Positions 53,583 to 63,188 of a stretch of 64,000 nucleotides of DNA are shown one piece after another. Location: contig NZ_QOCL01000009.1 in the NCBI RefSeq assembly GCF_004006665.1, positions 248,001 through 312,000 of the forward strand, given 5' to 3'. Position 1 is the stretch's first letter. The number at the start of each line of letters is the position of its first letter. Under the pieces are notes generated by a model. The model worked only from the letters and a program-made list of their open reading frames with translations, did not search any database and was not told where the DNA came from. The translations under genes were made by a program, and so were the position numbers. Source of the DNA: Halobacteriovorax sp. HLS. Lineage in GTDB: Bacteria > Bdellovibrionota > Bacteriovoracia > Bacteriovoracales > Bacteriovoracaceae.

Positions 53583-54290
53583 ATGACGTTTTTTCGAATT
53601 TTCATAATATACCTTTTAGGAGTATATTTTGCGAATGCAAAAGTTGTAACTGTCTCTGGTATTCAAGGTTCGTTAAATAGTGAGATTAGTTATGCTGTTC
53701 TTTCTGAAGCCTATTCTCAAATTGGATATACATTAAAGTGGAAGCCCCTACCGGCAGAAAGATCTCTTCGTACTTCTAATTCTGGTGAAGTTGATGGAGA
53801 ACTTTTTCGTATTGGAGGTATTCAACGAAAGTATACAAATCTTCTTATTGTTCCTGTTGTAATTAATAAACTCCAAGGAGTTGTCTATGCCAAGAATAAA
53901 GACTTTAAAGTAAATGGTTGGTCTTCTTTAAAGGGTTCTAAAATAGGAATTCAAAGAGGTGTGAAGTTCTCTGAAAATGGCACAAAAGGTATGTTGGTCG
54001 AAATTTTTAATTCGGTAGATGAGCTCTTAAAAAGTTTAGGTAGTAGGCGAATAGATGTCGCAATCGTCTCGAGAGTGAATGGACTTAAGTATAAAGACTC
54101 TGCAAAAGAGTCAAAGGCTATTGCTCTGAGACCGTTTATTGAAGAGTTTGAACTCTTTCATTATATTCACAAAAAGAATGAATATTTAGTTGAAAAGCTA
54201 GTTACTGTTCTTTTACAAATGAAAAGCTCTGGTCGAATCGATGAAATACGAAGAGATTATTTAAGTAGGTATGAAGTTGAGCAATATTAA
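53583..54290 (+). CDS. Periplasmic solute-binding protein (family 3-like)
   Basis: 235 residues, signal peptide about 1-19 (ending FANA). The body is a small class-F/SBP-3-type binding fold: KVVTVSGIQGSLNSEISYAV, LKWKPLPAERSLR, VDGELFRIGG, LKGSKIGIQRG and a C-terminal EIRRDYLSRY helix. No ABC-transporter genes are adjacent; instead the gene's last 20 bases overlap the start of the hybrid kinase, so the protein is likely the ligand-binding input of that kinase. Confidence 0.88.
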   Translation: MTFFRIFIIYLLGVYFANAKVVTVSGIQGSLNSEISYAVLSEAYSQIGYTLKWKPLPAERSLRTSNSGEVDGELFRIGGIQRKYTNLLIVPVVINKLQGVVYAKNKDFKVNGWSSLKGSKIGIQRGVKFSENGTKGMLVEIFNSVDELLKSLGSRRIDVAIVSRVNGLKYKDSAKESKAIALRPFIEEFELFHYIHKKNEYLVEKLVTVLLQMKSSGRIDEIRRDYLSRYEVEQY

Positions 54291-56244
54291 AAAAAATGAC
54301 CTTCAGAACTCCTTATCCAAGAAGTTTTTAAAAATTACAATTTATAGCTATATTGCTATTACTGCTATTATTACAATTATTCAACTCTCGATGACTTACT
54401 TTAATACACAAGAGCGTATTAGTTACGAGATTAAACAAATTCCTCAATCATACGGGCCTAGTATAGGCGCTGCAATTTGGTCTTTTAATGACGATGCACT
54501 AGTTTCATCTGTTAATGGCCTACTCGAAAAAGATATGATCTCTGGTGTAAATGTGCAGTATTCTTCTGAAGAGATCTCAGTTGGTATTGTAAAGAAGAAT
54601 GGTCATTATTATAGTTACGAGTTTTCTGGAACTGATGATACGGCGAAGAAGCTTAGTGGTAATTTAAATTTTCTTGAAGAGTTTAAATTTCCAATAGTTT
54701 TTAAAACAGTGCAAAAAGAACTTCATACTGTTGGGATTATGACAATCTATGTTTCAAAAGAAGTTTTTTATAAAGAAATTAAAAGAAGTCTTATTCTCGT
54801 TGTTACAAACTCTGTTCTAATTTTGGTTTTCCTCATTCTTATCTCGTCTATTTTCTTGAAACGAATTATTTCTAATCCTCTTGAACAACTTGTATCTGAA
54901 ATTGATAAGGTTAGTTTTTCAAACTTAGATGAAAGTTTTCTTGTTTCGACGCACTCTACTTCAGATGATGAGATTCGCCACCTTGAACATTCATTTAATA
55001 ATCTAATTTCAAAATTAATCGTCTCCAAGCAGGAAATCAGTCAACTGACTTCTGGTCTGGAGTCTCAAATTGAAGAAAGAACTGCTGATCTTATTGGTGC
55101 GCTTGAACAGGCCAAAACATCTAGTAAGGCAAAAAGTCAGTTCTTGGCAAATATGAGTCATGAGCTTAGAACTCCGCTAAATGCCATAACAGGTTTTAGT
55201 GCAGTACTTATGGAAGATTTACAAAAAATGAATCTATCAAAAGAGTATATTGATAACTTATCAAATATTCACCAGTCTTCAATTCATCTAACTCAAGTAG
55301 TAAGTGATATTCTTAGCTTATCAAAGATTGAGTCAGGAAAAATGAAGCTAGATATTTCTTCATGCTCTTTAAAAGAAGTTTGTAACTCAGTTTTTTCTAT
55401 GACTGAACACTTCGCAAAAGAAAAAAATATTGAGTATAACTATTCATTTTCTGATGATTGTGACTTTGTATGCGACACTGATGAGACGAAGATCAAACAA
55501 GTATTACTAAATCTTATATCAAATGCGATCAAGTTTACCCCAAAGGAGGGGAGTATCTCATTTAATATCAAACGAGATAAGTTAGATAATATTCTTGTTG
55601 AGGTAATAGACACTGGAATAGGGATAGAAGCTTCTAAGATAGATGTGATCTTTAAAGAGTTTGAGCAAGCTGAAATGTCGACAACAAAGAAATTTGGTGG
55701 CACAGGACTTGGCCTTTCAATTTCAAAAAAGTTAGTGACTATGCTTGGAGGTTCTTTAGAAGTTACAAGTGTAGTTTCTAAAGGTTCTACTTTTTCTGTC
55801 ATTCTCCCACTTAAGCCAATTGATAATATTCAAAATAATGTTGAGAATGAAATTGATTATTCAATTGATGGTCTGGATTTCTTAGTTTTCGAAGATAATA
55901 AACTCAATCAGAAACTTATTGGAACACTTTTAAAAAGATCTGGAGCAACATGTACTTTGGCCTGCGATGGACTAGATGGTCTTGAAAAACTAAAACTAAA
56001 ACGTCCTGATGTAATACTCATGGATCTTCATATGCCCAATATGAATGGACTTCAGGCAACAGTGGAAATTCGAAAGAAGTTTAGTAGTAGCGAGCTGCCA
56101 ATCTTTGCTTTAAGTGCTGATATAATGGAAGAGAGTATAATTGAAACTAAAAAGGCCGGAATGAATGGATTTCTCTCTAAGCCAGTTCAAATGAAAGAAC
56201 TAAAGAAACAAGTTAGTCTAGAAAGTAAAAAGGCCTCAACTTAG
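54271..56244 (+). CDS. Hybrid sensor histidine kinase with C-terminal receiver
   Basis: 657 residues. Order: membrane helix (about 23-45), periplasmic sensing region (about 46-170, starting with a GAAIWSFNDDAL sensor segment), membrane helix (172-196), HAMP (about 196-250), coiled coil, kinase core (H297 in NMSHELRTPLNAI, N-box LLNLISNAIKF, G1 DTGIGI, G2 GGTGLGLSI), and a receiver (about 536-650) with phosphoacceptor D585 in VILMDLHMPNMNG and the conserved K637 in LSKPV. The ATG at 54271 is inside the solute-binding protein gene (20-base overlap). The pair resembles ligand-dependent kinases with a separate binding protein. No downstream response regulator is visible. Confidence 0.94.
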   Translation: MKLSNIKKNDLQNSLSKKFLKITIYSYIAITAIITIIQLSMTYFNTQERISYEIKQIPQSYGPSIGAAIWSFNDDALVSSVNGLLEKDMISGVNVQYSSEEISVGIVKKNGHYYSYEFSGTDDTAKKLSGNLNFLEEFKFPIVFKTVQKELHTVGIMTIYVSKEVFYKEIKRSLILVVTNSVLILVFLILISSIFLKRIISNPLEQLVSEIDKVSFSNLDESFLVSTHSTSDDEIRHLEHSFNNLISKLIVSKQEISQLTSGLESQIEERTADLIGALEQAKTSSKAKSQFLANMSHELRTPLNAITGFSAVLMEDLQKMNLSKEYIDNLSNIHQSSIHLTQVVSDILSLSKIESGKMKLDISSCSLKEVCNSVFSMTEHFAKEKNIEYNYSFSDDCDFVCDTDETKIKQVLLNLISNAIKFTPKEGSISFNIKRDKLDNILVEVIDTGIGIEASKIDVIFKEFEQAEMSTTKKFGGTGLGLSISKKLVTMLGGSLEVTSVVSKGSTFSVILPLKPIDNIQNNVENEIDYSIDGLDFLVFEDNKLNQKLIGTLLKRSGATCTLACDGLDGLEKLKLKRPDVILMDLHMPNMNGLQATVEIRKKFSSSELPIFALSADIMEESIIETKKAGMNGFLSKPVQMKELKKQVSLESKKAST

Positions 56245-56252
56245 AGGCCTTT
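56229..56252 (-). terminator. Terminator overlapping the 3' end of the hybrid kinase gene
   Basis: AAAGGCCTC (56229-56237) and GAGGCCTTT (56244-56252) with a 6-base loop straddle the kinase stop codon. On the minus strand the stem ends in a run of T's (from the A's at 56227-56231), so it best serves the metalloprotease gene ending at 56259. Confidence 0.8.
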
Positions 56253-56258
56253 ACTATT

Positions 56259-58802
56259 TTACTTTATCATTCTGTATAAACTCTTTTCATTCATATAGAA
56301 CTCGTAAATATCATCAGGCGTTGAATCTATGTCACCAAAAGTCGTCACAATACCAGTTTCTAACTTTTCAAAGCTTGCATAAACTTTTGCCTTAACTTTT
56401 TTCATTCTTCTTTTAAAACTATGGGAGCTTGGAAAGAGGTCCGATTTTAACAGATCAAATGCCTCTTTTCTTAGAGACTTCCCATTCACAGCATATTTAA
56501 ACTCTGGAGTGTAAATAAGTGGAGCGTTTTCCAGAGCAATAGATGAGTTTGTTCCAATAAGAGTTGAAGTTAACTTGTAAATTTGATCACTCATTCCTTC
56601 TTGTTCATAAGAATACGGTTGATCTAAGTATTGAATAGCGTAGAAGAGTAGCTTTCTATCAAACGCTATTGCGTGCTCATTAATTTTTAACTTAGTTAGT
56701 TCAATAATTTTCTCATTCTTTAGTTCTGGATAATACTTTGGAAGAAGTTCATAGGCCTTCTCTTTCATCTTTCTTGTCAAAGGACTTATCCAACCTGAAT
56801 TGTCTTTAGTTGGAGTTAGGTTTTCAAATAGTACTTTGTTCATTCCTCCAATCTTATCAAAGTCACTTTTAATCTTTTGCTTATTCAATAAGAAAAAAGC
56901 ATCCATATCAAAAGATGACTCCACATTCATTGGAGTAAGTCTTTCAATTGTTCTACTAATTTTTCCAAGCTTGGCCTTTTCAATAAGTGGTTTTAGACGG
57001 TTTTTAGCAAACCAGCTGACTTGGTACTCTGCTGTATTATAGAAGTTTTGAAGACTAAATATTTTCATCTCTTCAGTCATTTGCTCATCACCAAGAAATG
57101 AGAATGTAGTAGAAATAAGGTTATGGGCCATTATATTTAAAGATTGCTCCATAAAGAATTGCTTCTCAGCCATTACATTTGCAAAAGCATCGAATCTAAA
57201 ACAATCGTAATACTTTCCTGCATGGTCATCAGTACAGAATTGAAGCTCTGAATATTGAGCTTCTTCAAAGTAAGCAACATTTACTACGTGTTGATCATAG
57301 TCCAGTACTTCTTTTTCTAGGCGAATCTTTGCTCCAATTAAATTTGAGAAGTAGCCCGGAGTGTAGTCCATTACAGAACTTGCAACCTTTATAGTTGACG
57401 CTACATCTCCAGAGATTAAGTAGTCCTTTGATATAGAGTTGTAGTTGCTAGAGTCAATTGTTGTCTCTAAGCTCGCTGCGAAGTTATGTCTAAAGCCAAG
57501 TGTGTGACCAACTTCGTGGGCAACAACTTGACGAACGTAATCTGAAACATATCTAGTGTAGATTATTTCCTTTTCTTCATCCGATAAGTTGCTTGCGTCT
57601 AGATCATTAGTTAACTCTTTAATTCTTTCTATTTCAGCAACTGCACTTTGCTCACCATGGTTACAAAGTTTAGAAGATTCAAATCCTGTTAGTCCCATTT
57701 TCTGAACAGGTTTTTTTTGTTCCACTAGAATTCTATTTAAAAGGTTTTTGACGGACTTGTACGAACCATTGGCAAATGAGCTTGTCATAAAGACGTGTGC
57801 CTGATGAATCTCGCCAGTAAGTGGGTCAGAGTTTGATGCAGCATAAGCAAAACCTGCTGTATCCCAATCTAGCCATTGAACTATATTGTATCCAGGTTCA
57901 TGAATACTGATATTTGGTTTAAGTGTATCAACGGTTATAACTTCTTTTTTAAATGCCTTATTCCAGTAAAGAATACCGTCAATGACTGCTTGCTTGTACT
58001 TCTGCGGAATATTTGATGTAAGAGAAAACTTAATACCTTTATTAATATCAAACTTCTTTATATGAGTAACGGGTTGTTCAATTATTTGCCCTTCAGAGTC
58101 TGTTGGGTAAATTGGGTGGTTTTCAAAATAACCAACGTAATCAAAGCCTGGGCTTTGTGTTGGTTTAAAGTTCTCATTTTTTATGTAAGTAGATAGAGTA
58201 TATTTTATTTGAACAGGCTCAATACTCGCTGGAGTTGTAGTTGTAGCAGAAGATTCAACTCTTAAATACTGGTCTATGAATATATGATTATTTCTTAGCA
58301 CTACTTTATTTAAGAAACTTTCAACTATAGAGTAAGTGCTCTCTGTACTAGGGTCTCTTTGTGGGTTTGCGATAAAATATGATGACTTTTGGAATAGAAC
58401 TTTCATCCCTTGTTCAAAGTTAAAGATTAAGCTTGTGTTATCCTCCATAATAAGAGGAAATTTTGCTAGTAATATTTCTGTTGTTACTGAATTCGTAACT
58501 AGCTTTCCATTTGTAGATTCAAACATACCAACAAAGTTACCACTTCTTTTGAAGTAAATAATTTTGGCCGCAAGAGGGTTTCCTGTTGCTGCAGGAGGGT
58601 TATCTATAATCGAAGTGTGTAAAAGGAAGAGGTGTCCAAGGGCCTCTTTCTTTAATGTTAGATTGTAGTTATCTCCAGTCGAAAGAGATTTCTTATTTCC
58701 CTTAACAGCATTAAGTAGTGGAGATGTATCTGTATGTTTAACTTGAATGCCGGCCGAGATTGAACTACTTAGAAGTAGAGCTAGCAACATGATATATTTC
58801 AT
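56259..58802 (-). CDS. Secreted zinc metalloprotease (DUF5117/DUF4953-like)
   Basis: 847 residues from ATG 58802, chosen because the signal peptide (MKYIMLLALLLSSSISA) starts there and AAGGAAT lies upstream; a frame extended to 58928 would put a non-signal sequence in front and overlap pyrE. The zinc site is HEVGHTLGFRH (about residues 429-439), with the Met-turn SVMDYTPGYF later; this is the HExxHxxGxxH metzincin-like arrangement of the DUF4953 family. N-terminal half (about 60-400) is the DUF5117-like beta region. Probably exported and proteolytic. Confidence 0.9.
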   Translation of the reverse strand: MKYIMLLALLLSSSISAGIQVKHTDTSPLLNAVKGNKKSLSTGDNYNLTLKKEALGHLFLLHTSIIDNPPAATGNPLAAKIIYFKRSGNFVGMFESTNGKLVTNSVTTEILLAKFPLIMEDNTSLIFNFEQGMKVLFQKSSYFIANPQRDPSTESTYSIVESFLNKVVLRNNHIFIDQYLRVESSATTTTPASIEPVQIKYTLSTYIKNENFKPTQSPGFDYVGYFENHPIYPTDSEGQIIEQPVTHIKKFDINKGIKFSLTSNIPQKYKQAVIDGILYWNKAFKKEVITVDTLKPNISIHEPGYNIVQWLDWDTAGFAYAASNSDPLTGEIHQAHVFMTSSFANGSYKSVKNLLNRILVEQKKPVQKMGLTGFESSKLCNHGEQSAVAEIERIKELTNDLDASNLSDEEKEIIYTRYVSDYVRQVVAHEVGHTLGFRHNFAASLETTIDSSNYNSISKDYLISGDVASTIKVASSVMDYTPGYFSNLIGAKIRLEKEVLDYDQHVVNVAYFEEAQYSELQFCTDDHAGKYYDCFRFDAFANVMAEKQFFMEQSLNIMAHNLISTTFSFLGDEQMTEEMKIFSLQNFYNTAEYQVSWFAKNRLKPLIEKAKLGKISRTIERLTPMNVESSFDMDAFFLLNKQKIKSDFDKIGGMNKVLFENLTPTKDNSGWISPLTRKMKEKAYELLPKYYPELKNEKIIELTKLKINEHAIAFDRKLLFYAIQYLDQPYSYEQEGMSDQIYKLTSTLIGTNSSIALENAPLIYTPEFKYAVNGKSLRKEAFDLLKSDLFPSSHSFKRRMKKVKAKVYASFEKLETGIVTTFGDIDSTPDDIYEFYMNEKSLYRMIK

Positions 58803-58919
58803 ATTTATTCCTTTTGAAAGTGTTGTCACTTTTTGTTTGGGGACTGTATACTTGAGCGAAATAACCGTCAAATTTATTGAGTCTGACAAAGACTTACAGT
58901 TTGTGAAAACTTTGGAGAA

Positions 58920-59555
58920 ATGATGCAAAGAGAGAAAGAAGTTGCAAAGATTTTATTAGATAATAACTGCTTACAACTTTCTCCTAGTGAGCCGTTTACT
59001 TATGCATCGGGTCTAAAGGGTCCTATCTACTGCGATAATAGAAAGCTGCTTAGTTTTGTTGAAGCAAGGAGTCGTATCGTTCAGCACTTTGTTGAGACAA
59101 TAAATGAAAGTGGTATCAAGTTTGATCAACTTGCTGGCCTTGCAACTGCGGGGATTCCTCACTGTGCTTTTATCGCAAACGAACTTAGTGTCCCAATGAT
59201 TTATATCCGTGGGAAAGCAAAGGGGCATGGTAAACAAAATCAGATTGAAGGAAGTTTTAAAAAGGGACAGTCTATTTTATTAGTAGAAGATCTTATAAAC
59301 CAAGGCAAGAGTCTAGAGGATGCTATCATAGCGGCTTTGGCCGAAGGATTGGTCCCTGTGGGAGTCGTTTCGATTGTTACTTACGAGATGCAAAAGTCTA
59401 AAGAGATTTTGAGTAAATATAAGATACCCTTAATATCATTAACAAATTTCTCCGATATAGTCTCTTTGGCCCTTGAGCAAAATGTGATTTCTACCGATGA
59501 GTTGAATATGTTAACTTCATGGCAACTTGACCCAGCAAATTGGGTTCGAAAGTAA
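58920..59555 (+). CDS. pyrE: Orotate phosphoribosyltransferase
   Basis: 211 residues. It joins orotate to PRPP to give OMP in pyrimidine synthesis. Motifs: YASGLKGPIYCDNRKL near the start, the flexible-loop region RGKAKGHGKQNQIEG, and the PRPP-binding VEDLINQGKS. GGAG lies 5 bases before ATG 58920 (a second ATG follows immediately at 58923). Transcribed towards the citrate synthase gene, 122 bases away, without other pyr genes nearby. Confidence 0.95.
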   Translation: MMQREKEVAKILLDNNCLQLSPSEPFTYASGLKGPIYCDNRKLLSFVEARSRIVQHFVETINESGIKFDQLAGLATAGIPHCAFIANELSVPMIYIRGKAKGHGKQNQIEGSFKKGQSILLVEDLINQGKSLEDAIIAALAEGLVPVGVVSIVTYEMQKSKEILSKYKIPLISLTNFSDIVSLALEQNVISTDELNMLTSWQLDPANWVRK

Positions 59556-59677
59556 CTTTACTTTTGGACGCTAAGCGGTCGACATTTAATGATCTTGCGT
59601 GCTATGAGGTTCATTAAGACATTAAAATTATATAAGTTCTAAAATAGATTATTTCGTATATATATAAAGGAGTTTGA

Positions 59678-60949
59678 ATGGCAAATAACGCAAAGCTAGA
59701 TTTAGGCGACAAAACTATTGATCTACCGATTATTGAAGGAAGTGAAGGTGAAAAGGCCTTAGATATTTCCAAGCTTCGTGGAGAGACTGGATTTATCACA
59801 CTCGATAATGGTTTTGTTAATACTGGTTCATGCCAATCAGCAATAACATTCTTAAATGGTGAAAAAGGAATTCTTCGTTATAGAGGATATCCTATAGAGC
59901 AATTGGCCGAAAGCTCAAACTTCTTAGAGGTTTCATGGCTATTATTCTATGGAGAGCTACCAACAGCTGCTGAGCTTGAATCTTTCACAAAGAAAGTTGC
60001 AAGTTTCAATACGCTTCCTGAAGGAATTGAGAAGATAGTGGATACTTTCCCAAAGACAGCTCATCCAATGGGTGTTTTATCTTCTGCGACTGTTGCACTT
60101 TCTGCTTACTACGAAAATCATCTTGGACCTCAGCCAACTGATGCTGATAAAGATGAACTCTTTGCACAATTAATGGCTCAACTTAAATTAATCGTTGCTA
60201 GATTTTACAGAAAGTCACTTGGTCTTGCTCCGATAGCATCTGATCCAAGTCTTTCTTATAGTGCAGACTTTCTAAATATGATGTTTGAAAATACTGACGC
60301 AGACGTTGCAAAAGCGCTAGACGTTCTACTCATTCTTCATGCTGATCATGAGCAAAACTGTTCGGCTTCAACTGTTAGAGTAGTAGGTTCTTCACATGCA
60401 AATGTATTTACAACAATCTCAGGTGGAATTGATGCTTTATGGGGTCAACTACACGGTGGAGCTAATCAGGCAGTTTTAGAGATGCTTGAGCAAATTAAGA
60501 ATGAAGGTGGAAATGCATCTTCGGCTTTAGCAAAAGCAAAAGACAAAGAAGATCCATTCAAATTAATGGGATTTGGTCATAGAGTTTATAAGAATTTTGA
60601 CCCTAGGGCGAAGATCATTAAAGTTGCATGTGATAAGGTTCTAGAGAAGCTAAATGTAAACGATCCTCTATTAGAGATTGCTAAAGGGCTTGAAGCTGAA
60701 GCGTTACAGGATGATTACTTTGTAGCAAGAAAGCTTTATCCAAATGTAGACTTTTACTCGGGAATTATTTATAAGGCCCTTGGGATTCCTACAAATATGT
60801 TTACTGCGATGTTTGTTCTTGGAAGACTTCCTGGATGGCTATCTCAGTGGAAGGAATTACGTGAAGATCCTTCAGCTAAGATTTGTAGACCACGTCAAAT
60901 CTACATAGGACAGACCGAAAGAAATTATAAAAAAATTGAAGACAGATAA
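59678..60949 (+). CDS. gltA: Type II citrate synthase
   Basis: 423 residues, the size of hexameric type II enzymes. It condenses oxaloacetate with acetyl-CoA. Active-site stretches: HADHEQN (221-227), GFGHRVYK with H301, and NVDFYSG with D358. The N-terminal beta domain characteristic of Gram-negative enzymes is present (GFITLDNGFVNTGSCQSAIT). AAGGAG lies 6 bases before the ATG. Ends at a terminator. Confidence 0.97.
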   Translation: MANNAKLDLGDKTIDLPIIEGSEGEKALDISKLRGETGFITLDNGFVNTGSCQSAITFLNGEKGILRYRGYPIEQLAESSNFLEVSWLLFYGELPTAAELESFTKKVASFNTLPEGIEKIVDTFPKTAHPMGVLSSATVALSAYYENHLGPQPTDADKDELFAQLMAQLKLIVARFYRKSLGLAPIASDPSLSYSADFLNMMFENTDADVAKALDVLLILHADHEQNCSASTVRVVGSSHANVFTTISGGIDALWGQLHGGANQAVLEMLEQIKNEGGNASSALAKAKDKEDPFKLMGFGHRVYKNFDPRAKIIKVACDKVLEKLNVNDPLLEIAKGLEAEALQDDYFVARKLYPNVDFYSGIIYKALGIPTNMFTAMFVLGRLPGWLSQWKELREDPSAKICRPRQIYIGQTERNYKKIEDR

Positions 60950-60954
60950 GCAAG

Positions 60955-60979
60955 GCCCTCGTAAGAGGGCTTTTTTTTT
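60955..60979 (+). terminator. Rho-independent terminator of gltA
   Basis: GCCCTC (60955-60960) and GAGGGC (60965-60970) with a 4-base loop, followed by nine T's. Confidence 0.92.
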
Positions 60980-61022
60980 GTTTGAAATGTGAGTTTTTAT
61001 TCACATTTGGGAAGAGCTAATT

Positions 61023-62069
61023 ATGATTATTGCCAACAAATCGAAAAATTCTACTTTTAATGTCATTATATTTATAACACTCGTCGTGGCATTGATCACT
61101 ATGTTTACAAGCTTGGTGAAGATATCGAAAAAGGTAGATGTTCTGAATAACGTGGGTAAAGTTTCAGTTATTGAGCAACAACTACTAATAAATCAAATAC
61201 AGCAAAGAATTAAGTGGTGGCATAAGCAGATAGATTTTTCAATAATTAGCGAAGAAAAAGTAAAGCTAGACTTTAAAGATGCAGACTTTGAAGATTTTAA
61301 AAATCAATTCTTTAACAATCATAAAAAAGTGAACCACTACTTTTCTGTGTGGGGATTTGATGCGAATGATATTTTAAAATTTAATAAAATAAAGGTTTTA
61401 TTTTCTGCAAATACATTTCTCTTACTAAAACAACAAAGAGTTGAAAGCAGCGAGAAACTTTATTTAAAGAGATTATTAAGTGACTATGGAAACTCTCTAA
61501 GTTTCTATAGTGAGGTCTTAGAACAAAAACACCATGAGGTTATTGTTAGCTTAAGAAGTGAGAAAGAATTGAGAAATGGACTTTATATTACAATTTGTGG
61601 AGTCTTTATAATTATATGTTTTTTCTCCTTTGTATTAATAAAGCAACTTCTGAAAATGAAGTATGAAAATTCTAGTAAAAAATATAATGTTTTATTTGTA
61701 GATGATGATGTCGAAATTTTAGAGGTTCTGACAAGTACTAACGAAAAGTTACTGCATTGTAGTTTCTTTCAGGCCAGTGATGGTATAGAGGCTTTACAAA
61801 TAGTCGCAACCCAAAGAATAGATCTGATTATTACAGATCTTAGTATGCCAAATATGGATGGTGTAGAGCTTATTAAGAATTTAGAAAAAAAGAGTATTCC
61901 CTATATAGTCATGACAAGTAAAGTTCTCTTAAGTGAAAAGGTTAGAAAGCAACTAAAAGGACAACATGTCTTTGATAAGTTTGATATTCTCTATCGCATG
62001 GATGAGATTATAGGTTCACAGCTAAAGTTTAGTGATGAAGACTTGAATATTCTTGAGGACGCTAGTTAG
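61023..62069 (+). CDS. Membrane-tethered receiver-domain protein without output domain
   Basis: 348 residues. Two membrane helices (about 13-31 and 187-209) bracket a periplasmic, helical region of 150 residues. A receiver domain follows directly (about 220-340): acidic patch DDD (227-229), phosphoacceptor D272 in LIITDLSMPNMDG, T-loop and K300 in VMTSK. There is no histidine kinase core and no output domain. Such a protein may accept phosphate from one of the orphan kinases, or relay periplasmic input to a receiver. Preceded 73 bases earlier by the gltA terminator. Confidence 0.85.
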   Translation: MIIANKSKNSTFNVIIFITLVVALITMFTSLVKISKKVDVLNNVGKVSVIEQQLLINQIQQRIKWWHKQIDFSIISEEKVKLDFKDADFEDFKNQFFNNHKKVNHYFSVWGFDANDILKFNKIKVLFSANTFLLLKQQRVESSEKLYLKRLLSDYGNSLSFYSEVLEQKHHEVIVSLRSEKELRNGLYITICGVFIIICFFSFVLIKQLLKMKYENSSKKYNVLFVDDDVEILEVLTSTNEKLLHCSFFQASDGIEALQIVATQRIDLIITDLSMPNMDGVELIKNLEKKSIPYIVMTSKVLLSEKVRKQLKGQHVFDKFDILYRMDEIIGSQLKFSDEDLNILEDAS

Positions 62070-62105
62070 AGTGACAATAAAACTCATATGTAGTAAAATC
62101 TCTTC

Positions 62106-63149
62106 ATGAAATTTGAACTAGAACAAATTAAAAAAAACCTTCTGTGTGAAGATATGACTGAGCATAGATTAGTTCAAACTCTTGAGCTCATCTCTAAAGG
62201 CTTTACTTCGAAAAGAGAAAATATTTCAAAATATGTTAATGATCGGGAGTATGTGAGTGCATATACATCTTTTTATCTACCAACAAATATTCCTAAATTA
62301 AAATTTGTTTTCGATCAATTACCGAAAGATCTTCTTAGCTCAATTAAAGATTCTCATATCGTAGACTATGGCTGTGGCCCTGGAACCTTTTCCTTTGCGT
62401 TCGATGAATACTTTGATGGAGATATTAGGGTAACTGGAGTTGATCAAAGTTCAATAATGATTGAGCAAGCGAAGAAACTTAATGAGAGATTGTATCTCAA
62501 TACCGATCTTCACTTTGATTCAGAGATTCCTGCTCAATGGTCTGAGGGGACTTTGTTATTTGGTCATTCTATGAATGAAATGGGACATGAGAGAGCTTTA
62601 AAGTTGATAACTCAGCACCGGCCGAAACATATTATCTTTATCGAACCTGGCACTAGCGAAGTCTTTAAGTCAATATTGGCCATTAGAGACGCTCTTAGCA
62701 AATCAGGGTACACATGTTTTTACCCTTGTCAGAATATTCAGATGAGGTGTCCAGTAGGTGAGAGAGTTAGCGAGGGACTTAGTGATTGGTGTCATCAGGT
62801 CATTCGAACAACTCATGGGCCTGATATAGAGAGGCTAGCTCAGCTCATTAAATTAGATCGCAAAACGATGCCTTTGATTGCTCATGTTTATAGCACAGAA
62901 GTAACTAGATCATCTTCTTTGGCGAGAATGATTAGATTCTATCGAGAGACTAAGTTCTCTTTTGATTGGGAAGTCTGCCTAGAGAGGGAAGGAAAGCTCT
63001 CTGTCATTGATTTTGAGGTGACAAAGAGAGAACTAACTAAGGGACAGATTAAGTATCTACAAAAAATCAGTGTAGGTCTTGAATTTGAATTTGAAGTTAT
63101 TAAAGAGTTAGGCCCAGATCGTTGGCGAGTGAAAATAAATCTTGATTAG
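62106..63149 (+). CDS. Rsm22-family (METTL17-like) ribosomal methyltransferase-like protein
   Basis: 347 residues. SAM-binding motif VDYGCGPGTFSFAF (about 86-100). The family's cysteine cluster is visible near the C-terminal third: FYPCQNIQMRCPVGER followed by SDWCHQVIR, which in relatives binds an iron-sulfur cluster. Rsm22/METTL17 assist small-subunit rRNA modification or assembly; direct methylation is not always shown. Starts at ATG 62106 after a short gap. Confidence 0.88.
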   Translation: MKFELEQIKKNLLCEDMTEHRLVQTLELISKGFTSKRENISKYVNDREYVSAYTSFYLPTNIPKLKFVFDQLPKDLLSSIKDSHIVDYGCGPGTFSFAFDEYFDGDIRVTGVDQSSIMIEQAKKLNERLYLNTDLHFDSEIPAQWSEGTLLFGHSMNEMGHERALKLITQHRPKHIIFIEPGTSEVFKSILAIRDALSKSGYTCFYPCQNIQMRCPVGERVSEGLSDWCHQVIRTTHGPDIERLAQLIKLDRKTMPLIAHVYSTEVTRSSSLARMIRFYRETKFSFDWEVCLEREGKLSVIDFEVTKRELTKGQIKYLQKISVGLEFEFEVIKELGPDRWRVKINLD

Positions 63150-63188
63150 ATATTAATATTTTTTATAAATATATGGTAATATATAAAA

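Noticed and set aside
56259-58928. Metalloprotease start at 58928
   Set aside because: The extended N-terminus has no signal peptide, overlaps pyrE and lacks a Shine-Dalgarno; the Met at 58802 begins a clear signal peptide with AAGGAAT upstream.
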